In this document: one piece after another, positions 14,999 to 23,819 of the stretch
How the letters are laid out: the number at the start of each line of letters is the position of its first letter
Position numbering within the stretch: the stretch's first letter is position 1
Assembly: GCA_905221605.1 (NCBI GenBank)
Contig: CAJNDS010001296.1
Span: 1-24,213 of the forward strand
Direction of reading: 5' to 3'
Length of the DNA stretch: 24,213 nt
DNA from: Symbiodinium natans
Lineage: Eukaryota > Sar > Dinophyceae > Suessiales > Symbiodiniaceae
The notes under the pieces: generated by a model
The model's database searches: none
Seen by the model: the letters and a program-made list of their open reading frames with translations, nothing else
Told to the model about the DNA's origin: nothing
Program-made: the position numbers and the translations under genes

Positions 14999-17525
14999 AG
15001 TAAAGTTCCGGTTCGGTTCGGTTCGTTTCGGTTCGCGGGCCGGCGGTTCGTAGCGGTTCGGTTCGTTCGGCGGTTCCGGTTCCTAGCGGTTCTGTGCGTT
15101 TTCGGTTCGGTTCGGTTCGGTTCCAGAAAACCCGAAAGCCCTAAACACACCGAAGCCCTCATGTTCTGGACCCTTCTGATATGTTTTGACTCCCCAAAAC
15201 TTTTCCTTGAGGGCAGGTTTCCAGGTTTGGACCCCCCAAACGTGCAGGTTTCCAGGTTTGGACCCCGGAAACGTGCAGGTTTCCAGGTTTGGACCCCCCA
15301 AAACGTGCAGGTTTCCAGGTTTGGACCCCAAAACGTGCAGGTTCTGGACCCCAAAACGTGCAGGTTTCCAGGTTTGGACCCCCCAAAACGTGCAGATTCC
15401 TCCCAAAACGTGCAGGTTTGGACCCCCCAAACGTCGTTTTGGGGGGTCCAAACCTGGAAACCTGCACGTTTAGGGGCCAAACCTGGAAACCTGCACGCAC
15501 GTTTGAACCTGGAAACCTGCACGTTTTGGGGGTCCAAGCCTGGAAACCTGCACGTTTTGGGGGGGTCCAAATCTGGAAACCTGCACGTTTTGGGGGTCCA
15601 AACCTGGAAACCTGCACGTTTGGGGGGGGTCCAACCTGCAAACCTGCAAACCTGCACGTTTGGGAGGTCCAAACCTGGAAATCTGCACGTTTTGGGGGGT
15701 CCAAACCTGGAAACCTGCACGTTTTGGCAGGTCCAAACCTGGAAACCTGCGCACCTGCACGTTTGGGGGTCCAACACCTGGAAACCTGCCGCAGGTTTCG
15801 ACCCCCCCAAAACGTTGACTTTTCCAGGTTTGGACCCCCTAAACGTGCAGGTTTCCAGGTCCCAAAACGTGCAGGTTTCCAGGTTTGGACCCCCCAAAAC
15901 GTTGACGTTTCCAGGTTTGGACCCCCCAAAAGGTGCAGCTTTCCAGGTTTTGGACCTGCAGGTTTCCAGGTTTGGACTCCCCAAAACGTGCAGGTTTCCA
16001 GGTTTGGAGCCCCCAAACGTGGCTTTTGGTGGCTTTTCGGAGACCCTGGATCCAATGGGCCTGGCCATGCGAACTGAAGGGTTTGGACCCCCCAAAACGT
16101 GCAGAATTCCAGGTTTGGACGCCCCAAACGTGCAGGTTTCCAGGTTTGGACCCCAAAACGTTGACGTTTCCAGGTTTGAGCCCCTTAAAACGTGCAGGTT
16201 TCCAAGTTTGGACCCGAAAAACGTGCAGGTCCAGGTTTGGACCCCCAAAACGTGCACGTTTGCAGGTTTGGACCCTCCCAAACGTGCAGGTTTGCACATT
16301 TTGGGGGCCAAACCTGGAAACCTGCACGTTTTGGGGGTCCAAACCTGGAAACCTGCGTTTGGGGGATCCAAACCTGGAAACCTGCATGTTTTGGGGGGTC
16401 CAAACCTGGAAACCTGCACGTTTTGGGGGGTCCAAACCTCGAAACCTGCACATTTGGGGGGTCCAAACCTGCACGTTTTTCGGGTCCAAACTTGGAAACC
16501 TGCACGTTTTAAGGGGCTCAAACCTGGAAACGAGGGGTGTGGAAACCTGCACGTTTTGGGGGGTCCAAACCTGGAAACCTGCAGTTCGCGTGGGCCACGT
16601 GAACAGAGGCTGGCTTTAGTTCGCATGGCCAGGGCCATGTGAACGGAGCCTACCCACAGTTCGCATGGCCTTCAGTTCGCATGGGCGGCCATGTGCTGGA
16701 AATGTCAACGTTTTGGGGGGTTGAAAGCTGGAAACCTGCACGTTTTGGGGGGTTCAAACCTGGAAACCTGCACGTTTGGAAACCTGCACGTTTGGGGGGG
16801 TCCAAGCCTGGAAACCTGGAAACCTGCACGTTTAAGGGGTCCAAACCTGGAAACCTGCACGTTTAAGGGCCAAACCTGGAAACCTGCACGTTTGGGGGGT
16901 CCAAACCTGGAAATCTGCACGTTTTGGGAGGTCTAAACCTGGAAACCTGCATGTTTGGGGGGTCCAAACCTGGAAACCTGCACGTTTTGGGAGGTCCAAA
17001 CCTGGAAACCTGCCCTGCGTACCCCGACTTAGCAGAAAGTTCAGGTGATGGGAATAATTTTTCTGGCCCCCGAGACCATGCAATATAGGTTTAAGGACCT
17101 CGAAACCTGGACAAAACCTCTTCACTCCAATCGTGACAGAAATATTTGGGGCTCTGTGCGCATCTCCAATGACGAGTTTGAAGGGGCCAAAACTTGATTC
17201 TAGGCCCTGAAAATCCGGATAGAACCATGATATCTTCAAGCCTTGCACCTCCAAGACCCTTCAATTTTGGAGGGTTAGCCGAGAACCGAGTCATGTTTTT
17301 GCGACAGTTTGATTGTTTCAAAACAAGTTTGGAGGGACCCAAACCTTTCAGTATCATGCTCTATTTGACTTGGGCTCCTGGCCGAAACCGGTTCGCTGTC
17401 GAAACGGTTCCGGTTTTCGGTTCGCTTGCGGTTCGCGGTTCCTACGGTTCGTGTTTGCTGGCCGGTTTTGGCGGTTCGGTTCGTGGCGGTTCGGTTCGTG
17501 CGGTTCCGGTTCGGTTCCAGAACCT
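14999..17525. repeat. composite satellite bracketed by GGTTCG-rich direct repeats
   Basis: A GGTTCG-rich block (14999-15128), ending TTCGGTTCCAGAA, and a similar block in the same orientation (17378-17523), also ending GGTTCCAGAA, enclose a satellite (15221-17015) and about 360 nt of unique sequence (17016-17377). Both flanks outside are CCCTAAA repeats. The direct-repeat brackets could reflect insertion as one unit or recombination between simple repeats. No integrase, reverse transcriptase or transposase frame is visible. Confidence 0.7.
15221..17015. repeat. ~32-bp satellite with repeated strand inversions
   Basis: The unit is about 29-33 bp, with core GTGCAGGTTTCCAGGTTTGG followed by ACCCCCCAAAAC. 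Runs of units switch strand: forward about 15221-15433, reverse 15434-15789, forward 15791-16288, reverse 16290-16595 and again 16715-17015. Switch points are near-perfect palindromes (for example 15424-15444 and 15781-15799). The long open frames on both strands here (up to 553 codons) are by-products of the repeat and not genes. A subrepeat AGTTCGCATGGCC occurs at 16585-16690, with its complement at about 16065. Confidence 0.93.
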
Positions 17526-17679
17526 TCCTGTAAACCCTAAACCCTAAACCCCACAGCCTCTGTTGACCGCCTCAGCCCCAGTGACCCCCAAACCCCGCAG
17601 ACCCCCGAAAAGCCCATCAGGCCGAAAGCTCTCAACCCTAGAAACCCCAAAGCCTCAACCCTTTAGACCTCTGAACCCA

Positions 17680-17815
17680 AGGTTTAGGGTTTAGGGTTTA
17701 GGGTTTAGGGTTTAGGGTTTAGGGTTTAGGGTTTAGGGTTTAGGGTTTAGGGTTTAGGGTTTAGGGTTTAGGGTTTAGGGTTGCTTTAGGGTTGCTGTAG
17801 GGTTTAGGGTTTAGG
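17680..17815 (+). repeat. interstitial TTTAGGG array
   Basis: About fourteen perfect TTTAGGG units, then units interrupted by GCTTTAGGG and GCTGTAGGG. Confidence 0.95.
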
Positions 17816-18228
17816 CTTGCCAAACCCCAGCCCTGAAACCCTCATAAACCTCTTAACAAGTAGAGACCACGAATCCCTAAGCTCAATAGAACCCCATAGA
17901 GACCTGGCGTAGAGACCAAACCTCGAACCCCGCAATGCCGAGACCTATAGCTATAGGATTTAGGGTTTTAGGGTTTAGGGTTGAGGGTTTACGAAACCCC
18001 TAGGCCCTAAACCCTTTTATCCTAATATCTCTGTCAGGACTGATCACCCTCAAACCCTCAAGTTCGGAACCAGGCGCCTAGAGGACTAACTTAGAAACTC
18101 CCACTATCAAGAAGGGTTAAGGGTTTAGGGTTTAGGGTTCATGGTTTAGGGTTTAGGCTGTAGGGTTTAGGGTTTAGGGCAGCCCTTTAATTTGTAAGCT
18201 CTTTTTCTACAATAAGAGCGTGTGTGAG

Positions 18229-18272
18229 GACAGATGAGTGAGGTGGGCGTCATCTGCGCCTACGACGCCCAG
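18229..18272 (+). CDS. UPF1-like SF1 helicase, VGVICAYDAQ exon
   Basis: Two phase bases and then QMSEVGVICAYDAQ. IGVITPYxAQ is a hallmark of the second RecA domain; here the usual T-P is C-A, which is unusual but leaves the strand and the Y..Q positions intact. The acceptor is gag|GAC, consistent with AG|G, and the donor is GC (CAG|GCGAGA). The phase-1 start fits the single base left by the exon at 14417-14491, and the phase-0 end fits VKLVRQ on the next exon. Confidence 0.9.
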
Positions 18273-18793
18273 GCGAGAACGCCAAGGGCTCGGGGTTTGG
18301 GGTTTAAGGTTCAGGGTTGAGGGTTTTGGGTTTAGGGTTTAGGGTTAGGGTTTAGGGTTTTTAGGGATTTCGGGTTTACAGACTGGTTAAACACGAAGCC
18401 CGGAATGGGTGGAAGGCTCAGGGCCCTCAAAGGTGTTCATCCTGGCACCCGCAGCGTTCCTCACTTTGTGCAGCGCACGATCACCCCGATCGCTTAAATG
18501 CTCCAGCATGGAGGCCGAGCTAGAGGTCTACCTTGTGCTCCCACCGGATACCCCCAGCGCCCTAAACCCTACCCGAGGCTTAAAACCTTAACCCAAACCC
18601 TAGACCCCTCAACCCCCAAACCCCTAAACCCCTAAACCCCTAAACCCCTCAACCCCTAAACCCCTCAAACCCTAAACCCCTCAAACCCTAAACTCTAAAC
18701 CCAAAACCCTAAACCCTCTAACCCTAGACCCCTAAACCCCTCAACCCTTAAAGCCCAAAACCCCTCAACCCCTGCCTTAAGTGCTCGCCGTAG
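18273..18793 (+). other. intron 16 of the helicase gene
   Basis: GC-AG intron with a TTTAGGG arm near the donor (18318-18365) and a degenerate CCCCTAAA/CCCCTCAA arm (18555-18780) before the acceptor. A coding-like stretch at 18490-18560 (MEAELEVYLVLPPDTPS) was not used. Confidence 0.65.
18555..18780 (-). repeat. degenerate CCCCTAAA / CCCCTCAA array
   Basis: Mostly eight-base CCCCTAAA and CCCCTCAA units, unlike the seven-base arrays elsewhere. It lies directly upstream of the exon at 18794. Confidence 0.9.
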
Positions 18794-18843
18794 GTGAAGC
18801 TGGTGCGTCAGATGTTGAAAGATCGCGGCATCTTCACGAGCAG
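18794..18843 (+). CDS. UPF1-like SF1 helicase, helix after the AYDAQ strand
   Basis: Reads VKLVRQMLKDRGIFTS plus two bases. In this family a helix of the type VxLLRxLLxxxG follows IGVITPYxAQ, and the junction AYDAQ-VKLVRQML is a natural fit. The acceptor is tag|GTG and the donor is GA (AGCAG|GACCGG), leaving phase 2. The unspliced frame meets TGA at 18851-18853. The next expected block is TVDxFQGxE (motif V), then the arginine-finger motif VI; neither was found to the right in this window. Confidence 0.87.
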
Positions 18844-19030
18844 GACCGGCTGATGCGGGACTTCTTAGGGTTTAGGGTTTAGGGGTTTAGGGTTTAGGGT
18901 TAGGGTTTAGGGTTTAGGGTTTAGGGTTCAGGGTTTAGGGTTGAGGGTTTAGGGTTTAAAGTTTAGGGTTTAGGGTTTCGAGTTTGGGGTTTCAGGTTCA
19001 GGGGTTTGGGGTTTGGGGCTTTGGGTGGAG

Positions 19031-19062
19031 GCTCTGACCCAACAAGGCATGTTGGGTCAAGA
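19031..19062. repeat. short hairpin
   Basis: CTCTGACCCAAC and GTTGGGTCAAGAG pair around a seven-base loop (AAGGCAT). There is no T run behind it and a terminator role is not implied in a eukaryote. Confidence 0.7.
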
Positions 19063-19861
19063 GTATGGTAAGGTAACCTTCAACCTTCGACCCTAAACCC
19101 TAAACCCTAAACCCTCAGTATGGCCCGGTTGGGGAGCCCGCCTGGGTTTAGGTTTCAGTGTTTAACGTTTAGGGTTTAAGGTTTAGGGTTTTGGGTTTAG
19201 GATTCAGGGTGTAGGGTTTTTGGTTCAGGGTTCAGGGTTTAGGGTTCAAGTACCCTGTCTCCATTTGTGGACGGCGAGCTCACTTCGAAAGACCCACTCA
19301 GTCAGGCAAAGAAACTTGCTTGTTTGCGGCTGCTGTGGAACTTAGTTAATGAGAACTGTATGCCCTGAGCCCCTGGCCCGGAACCTTCAACCCTATAGAC
19401 CCTAACAGCTATTCTTTTTGAAAGCTTACCCCATGGCTCTTTACATGGTGACCCCTAAACCCTATAAACCCTAAACATCTCAACCAAGTCGGAACTTGAA
19501 TTCTGGGGCGTCCAAGTCTGGTATCGACTCAGAGTTTAGCATGAAGTCTCCAGTTCTTGAAGCTCTACAGTTTCCTTTGTCATAGTGGGGAGCATCTTAC
19601 ATTTTTTAAGGGTACTTAAACTCGGTAAGGAATACAATGTTTAATACTATCTCAAGCATAATCTGATTTAGGGCCTATAGGGTTTAGGGTTTAGTGTAAC
19701 TTGAGCGGGAGCAAGCTACATGAATCTCAACAGATCACACCATCGTGACTGTCACAAAGCCGATAGGCATGCATGCTCTCGGTCTTTATCCCTTCCTCTC
19801 GAATACACATCCCGCAAAAGCCCAGGAAAATGCTGGCCCTGACAACTTTGGCTTTCAACAG

Positions 19862-20034
19862 GTTCGACTCAGGCAGCAATGCGCCGAGTGAAGTGTTCTC
19901 CATCATGTTGAGATCACGAAAAGTGAATTTTGAGAGGATCATATTGTCAGAGCCCAATCAGCTACGCCAAATGTTGCCACGGCTACACGAAGAGGCACAT
20001 GCCAAAGCAGCTTTTGACCCCCCCAAAGCCCAAG
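19862..20034 (+). CDS. candidate exon after the last helicase exon, unassigned
   Basis: After a classic 3' splice context (GGCTTTCAACAG|G) the frame reads FDSGSNAPSEVFSIMLRSRK and on to HEEAHAKAAFDPPKAQ, ending at CAAG|GTTCGG. The single leading base fits the phase left by the exon at 18794-18843. The residues do not match the expected motif V block and the exon would be far longer (173 nt) than its neighbours, so it may belong to an inserted domain or another gene. The opposite strand is also open (19727-19957). Confidence 0.4.
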
Positions 20035-20137
20035 GTTCGGATTGAGGGGTTTCGGTCGGCTCTCTCGCGCGAGAGCATCCTGAGTTCCCCCCTAAACCCT
20101 AAACCTCTCCTACCATATAATTATAAACCTTAATGGT

Positions 20138-20515
20138 ATTCGTGGGCAAGGCCCAAATATTCGTGGGCAAGGCCCAAAGATTCGTGGGCAAGGCCCAAAT
20201 ATTCGTGGGCAAGGCCCAAAATCCGGATTTTGGGCCTTGCCCACGAATTTTTGGGCCTTGCCCACGAATTTTTGGGCCTTGCCCACGAATTTCTGGGGTT
20301 GTTGGTTCGTGGGCAAGGCCCAAAAATTCGTGGGCAAGGCCCAAATATTCGTGGGCAAGGCCCAAATATTCGTGGGCAAGGCCCAAATATTCGTGGGCAA
20401 GGCCCAAATATTCGTGGGCAAGGCCCAAGTATTCGTGGGCAAGGCCCAAATATTCGTGGGCAAGGCCCAAGTATTCGTGGGCAAGGCCCAAAAATTCGTG
20501 GGCAAGGCCCAAGGC
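20138..20515. repeat. 21-bp satellite with an internal inverted block
   Basis: The unit is 21 bp with core TTCGTGGGCAAGGCCC. About four forward units (20138-20222), about three inverted units (20223-20295), a short spacer and about ten forward units (20306-20515). The core TGGGC-AAG-GCCCA is itself palindromic. Because 21 is a multiple of three, several frames on both strands stay open for 97-140 codons; these are not genes. Confidence 0.95.
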
Positions 20516-20524
20516 CCACAATGC

Positions 20525-20590
20525 CCTTGAGACCCTAAACCGTTGAGCCCCTAAACCCTTGAGACCCTAAACACTTGAGACCCTAATTAG
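20525..20590. repeat. GAGACCCTAAAC short repeat
   Basis: Four copies of TTGAG(A/C)CCCTAAAC-like units form the border between the 21-bp satellite and the telomere-derived satellite. Confidence 0.8.
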
Positions 20591-22995
20591 GGTTTCAGGG
20601 CCTCAAGGCCTGGCGTTTAGGGTTTCAGGGCCTCAAGGGTGGCCCCAAGGCATGGCGTTTAGGGTTTCAAGGCCTCAGGGCCTGTGTTTAGGGTTCCAGG
20701 GCCCAGCGTTTAGGGTTTCAAGGCTTCAGGGCCTGTGTTTAGGGTTTCAGGGCCTCAGGGCCTGTGTTTAGGGTTTCAGGGCCCAGCGTTTAGGGTTTCA
20801 AGGCCTCAAAGCCTGTGTTTAGGGTTTCAGGGCCTCAGGGCCTGTGTTTAGGGTTTCAGGGCCCAGCGTTTAGGGTTTCAAGGCCTCAAAGCCTGTTTTT
20901 AGGGTTTCAGGGCCTCAGGGCCTGTTTTTCAGGGGTTTAGGGTTTCAGGGCCTCAGGGCCTGTGTTTAGGGTTTCAAGGCTTCAGGGCCTGTGTTTAGGG
21001 TTTCAGGCCTCAGGGCCTGTGTTTAGGGTTTCAGGGCCCAGCGTTTAGGGTTTCAAGGCCTCAAAGCCTGTGTTTAGGGTTTCAGGGCCTCAGGGCCTGT
21101 GTTTAGGGTTTCAAGGCCTCAGGGCCTGTGTTTAGGGTTTCAGGGCCTCAGGGCCTGTGTTCAGGGTTTCAGGGCCCAGCGTTTAGGGTTTCAAGGCATC
21201 AGGGCCTTGTGTTTAGGGGTTTCAGCCTAAGGGCATGTGTTTAGGGTGTCAGGGAACAAGAGCGTTTAGGGTTTTCAAGGCCTAAAAGCCTGTGTTGTAG
21301 GGTTTTTCAAGGCCTCAGGGAGCCTGGTTTAGGGTTCAGGGCCAGTGTTTAGGGTTTCAAGGGCCTCAAACCTGTTGTTTTAGGGTTCAGGGCCTCAGGG
21401 CTTGTTTTTATGGTTTCAGGGCCCAGCGTTTAGGGTTTCAAGGCCTCAGGGCCTGTGTTTAGGGTTTCAGGGCCTCAGGGCCTGTGTTTAGGGTTTCAGG
21501 GCCCAGCTTTAGGGTTTCAAGGCCTCAGGGCCTGTGTTTAGGGTTGCAGGGCCTCAGGGCCTGTGTTTAGGGTTTCAGGGCCCAGCGTTTAGGGTTTCAA
21601 GGCCTCAAAGCCTGTGTTTAGGGGTTTCAGGGCCTCAGGGCCTGTGTTTAGGGTTCCAGGGCCCAGCGTTTAGGGTTTCAAGGCTTCAGGGCCTGTGTTT
21701 AGGGTTTCAGGGCCTCAGGGCCTGTGTTTAGGGTTTCAGGGCCAGCGTTTAGGGTTTCAAGGCCTCAAAGCCTGTGTTTAGGGTTTCAAGGCCTCAGGGC
21801 TGTGGTTTAGGGGTTCAGGGCTCAGGGCCTGTTTAGGGTTTCATGGGACCCCGCGTTTAGGGTTTCAAGGCTTCAGGGCCTGTGTTTAGGGTTTCAGGGC
21901 CTCAGGGCCTGTGTTTTAGGGTTTCAGGGCCCAGCTTTTAGGGTTTCAAGGCCTCAAAGCCTGTGTTTAGGGTTTCAGGGCCTCAGGGCCTGTGTTTAGG
22001 GTTTCAGGGCCCAGCGTTTAGGGTTTCAAGGCCTCAGGGCCTGTGTTTAGGGTTTCAGGGCCTCAGGGCCTGTGTTTAGGGTTTCAGGGCCCAGCGTTTA
22101 GGGTTTCAAGGCCTCAGGGCCTGTGTTTAGGGTTTCAGGGCCTCAGGGCCTGTGTTGAGGGTTTCAGGGCCCAGCGTTTAGGGTTTCAAGGCCTCAGGGC
22201 CTGTGTTTAGGGTTTCAGGGCCTCAGGGCCTGTGTTTAGGGTTTCAGGGCCCAGCGTTTCGGGTTTCAAGGCCTCAAAGCCTGTGTTTAGGGTTCAAGGC
22301 CTCAGGGCCTGCGTTTAGGGTTTCAGGGCCCAGCGTTTAGGGTTTCAAGGCCTCAAAGCCTGTGTTTAGGGTTTCAAGGCCTCAGGGCCTGTGTTTAGGG
22401 TTTCACGGCCCAGCGTTTAGGGTTTCAAGGCCTCAAGGCCTGTGTTTAGGGTTTCAAGGCCTCAGGGCCTGTGTTTAGGGTTTCAGGGCCCAGCGTTTAG
22501 GGTTTCAAGGCCTCAGGGCCTGTGTTTAGGGTTTCAGGGCCTCAGGGCCTGTGTTTCGGGTTTCAGGGCCCAGCGTTTAGGGTTTCAAGGCCTCAGGGCC
22601 TGTGTTTAGGGTTTCAGGGCCTCAGGGCCTGTGTTTAGGGTTTCAGGGCCCAGCGTTTAGGGTTTCAAGGCCTCAAAGACTGTGTTTAGGGTTTCAGGGC
22701 CTCAGGGCCTGTGTTTAGGGTTTCAGGGCCCAGCTTTTAGGGTTTCAAGGCCTCAGGGCTGTGTTTAGGGTTTCAGGGCCTCAGGGCCTGTGTTTAGGGT
22801 TTCAGGGCCCAGCGTTTAGGGTTTCAAGGCCTCAGGGCCTGTGTTTAGGGTTTCAGGGCCTCAGGGCCTGCGTTTAGGGTTTGAGGGCCTCAGGGGCCTG
22901 TGTTTAGGGTTTCAGGGCCAAGCGTTTAGGGTTTCAAGGCCTCAGGGCCCAGCGTTTAGGGTTTCAAGGCCTCAAGGCCTGTGTTTAGGGTTTCA
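20583..22995 (+). repeat. telomere-derived satellite with an 80-bp higher-order period
   Basis: Subunits all start GTTTAGGGTTTCA(A/G)GG. Two 29-bp forms (ending CCTCAGGGCCTGT or CCTCAAAGCCTGT) and one 22-bp form (ending CCCAGC) alternate. The CCCAGC marker recurs at exactly 80-bp steps in the clean part (22011, 22091, 22171, 22251). 21200-21420 is more diverged, with indels. Each subunit contains a telomeric heptamer, so the satellite probably arose from telomeric sequence plus a GGCCTCAGGGCC tail. No gene. Confidence 0.95.
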
Positions 22996-23029
22996 AGGCC
23001 TCAACGCCGTGTTTTTTCAAGTTTTTCAG

Positions 23030-23560
23030 GGTTTTTCAAGGTTTTTCAAGGTTTTTTTAAGGTTTTTCCATGTTTCTTCGGGTTTTTTCAGGGTTTTTCT
23101 GAGGAAGGGCTGCCCCCGCGACCTTTTCACAGCCTAATTTCGGTCAAGGGGGGTCGTGTTTTTGAATTTTAAAGGCAAAATAGTCTTTGGAGACCCTCCT
23201 TGCCTCAAACTCCGACCCCCCCTTGAGAGGGAAAGTTTGCCTCAAAAAACACCCCAAAAGGGACCTCAGGCTTGGCCTAGACCCGCAATGAAAATGCGAA
23301 TTTTTAGTACTGAAATCGAGGGTTCTGGGTGGCCTCTCGTTTTCTGGGTTTTTGTGTTTTTCAAGTTTTTCAAGACTTTTGCGCGACCTTTTTCATAATG
23401 ATTTTGGTCAGGGAGGGGGGGTCATTTTTCGATTTTAAAGGCAAAATAATCTTCGGAGACGCCCCCCTTGCCTCGAACTCCGACCCCCCCATGAGGGAAA
23501 ATTTGCTTCCAAAAACACCCCAATTGGGGGCTACCCCAGGCTTTTTTTTTCCTTCTTTTT
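23030..23560 (+). repeat. diverged tandem duplication, period about 266 bp
   Basis: After TTTTTCAAGG-type runs (23010-23100), two related blocks follow: 23105-23275 and 23371-23551. Shared landmarks are GATTTTAAAGGCAAAATA-like sequence at about 23164 and 23431, a CTCCGACCCCCCC stretch, and AAAAACACCCCAA. The copies differ by many substitutions and small indels. No recognisable protein. Confidence 0.8.
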
Positions 23561-23819
23561 TTCCTTCGTTTTTTCATTTTTTAGCATTTTTTCAAGGTTT
23601 GAGCCTCAGTTTAGGATTTCAAGACCTCAAAGCCTCGCGTGGTTTAGTATCTCCACCTCCTCGTTTGTTAAGTGGAAGTCATTCATTTTGTTATTGAACC
23701 ATCCTAATAAAAGAAGAAACTTTTTATTTCTTAATGTTATGGGAACTTCGGGTGGGTGGGTATTTTTCGATGTTCTAAACACAGAGCCTAAACGAGAAAC
23801 TGCTCGACCAGGAGCTCTT
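23561..23819. other. unique sequence without a recognised feature
   Basis: T-rich with a few CTTTTT runs, an AATAAA at about 23706-23711 and no convincing open frame. Confidence 0.5.

Larger units (their letters stand above)
14492..18228 (+). other. intron 15 of the helicase gene (3.7 kb, satellite-bearing)
   Basis: TTTAGGG arm at 14549-14610 near the donor, then an ambiguous open stretch on both strands (14650-14940), CCCTAAA (14960-14998), the composite satellite (14999-17525), CCCTAAA (17529-17550), a long TTTAGGG array (17680-17815) and further TTTAGGG before the acceptor. It is the longest intron identified here. Its existence rests on the phase-correct continuation of the helicase on the other side. 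Confidence 0.75.
18844..20137 (+). other. downstream region or start of a long intron
   Basis: A TTTAGGG arm (18867-19020) follows the last confident donor. Then a perfect-looking hairpin (19031-19062), CCCTAAA (19090-19114), GGGTTT-type sequence (19145-19248), an ambiguous stretch open in two frames (19245-19372), and unique sequence 19490-20090 with one candidate exon (19862-20034). Motif V and VI signatures of the helicase were searched for and not seen. Confidence 0.55.

Noticed and set aside
14977-16642. Open frames of 553 codons (minus) and 493 codons (plus) over the same DNA
   Set aside because: Both are translations of the ~32-bp satellite with inverted blocks; similar peptides repeat in several frames and on both strands, with no conserved domain.
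20099-20546. Six overlapping open frames of 97-140 codons
   Set aside because: The 21-bp unit is a multiple of three and contains no stop in those frames; the frames are a property of the satellite.
22841-23697. Phenylalanine-rich frames (for example 22981-23172 and 23329-23697)
   Set aside because: They translate TTTTTCAAGG low-complexity sequence and the diverged ~266-bp duplication; no coding signal or splice context.
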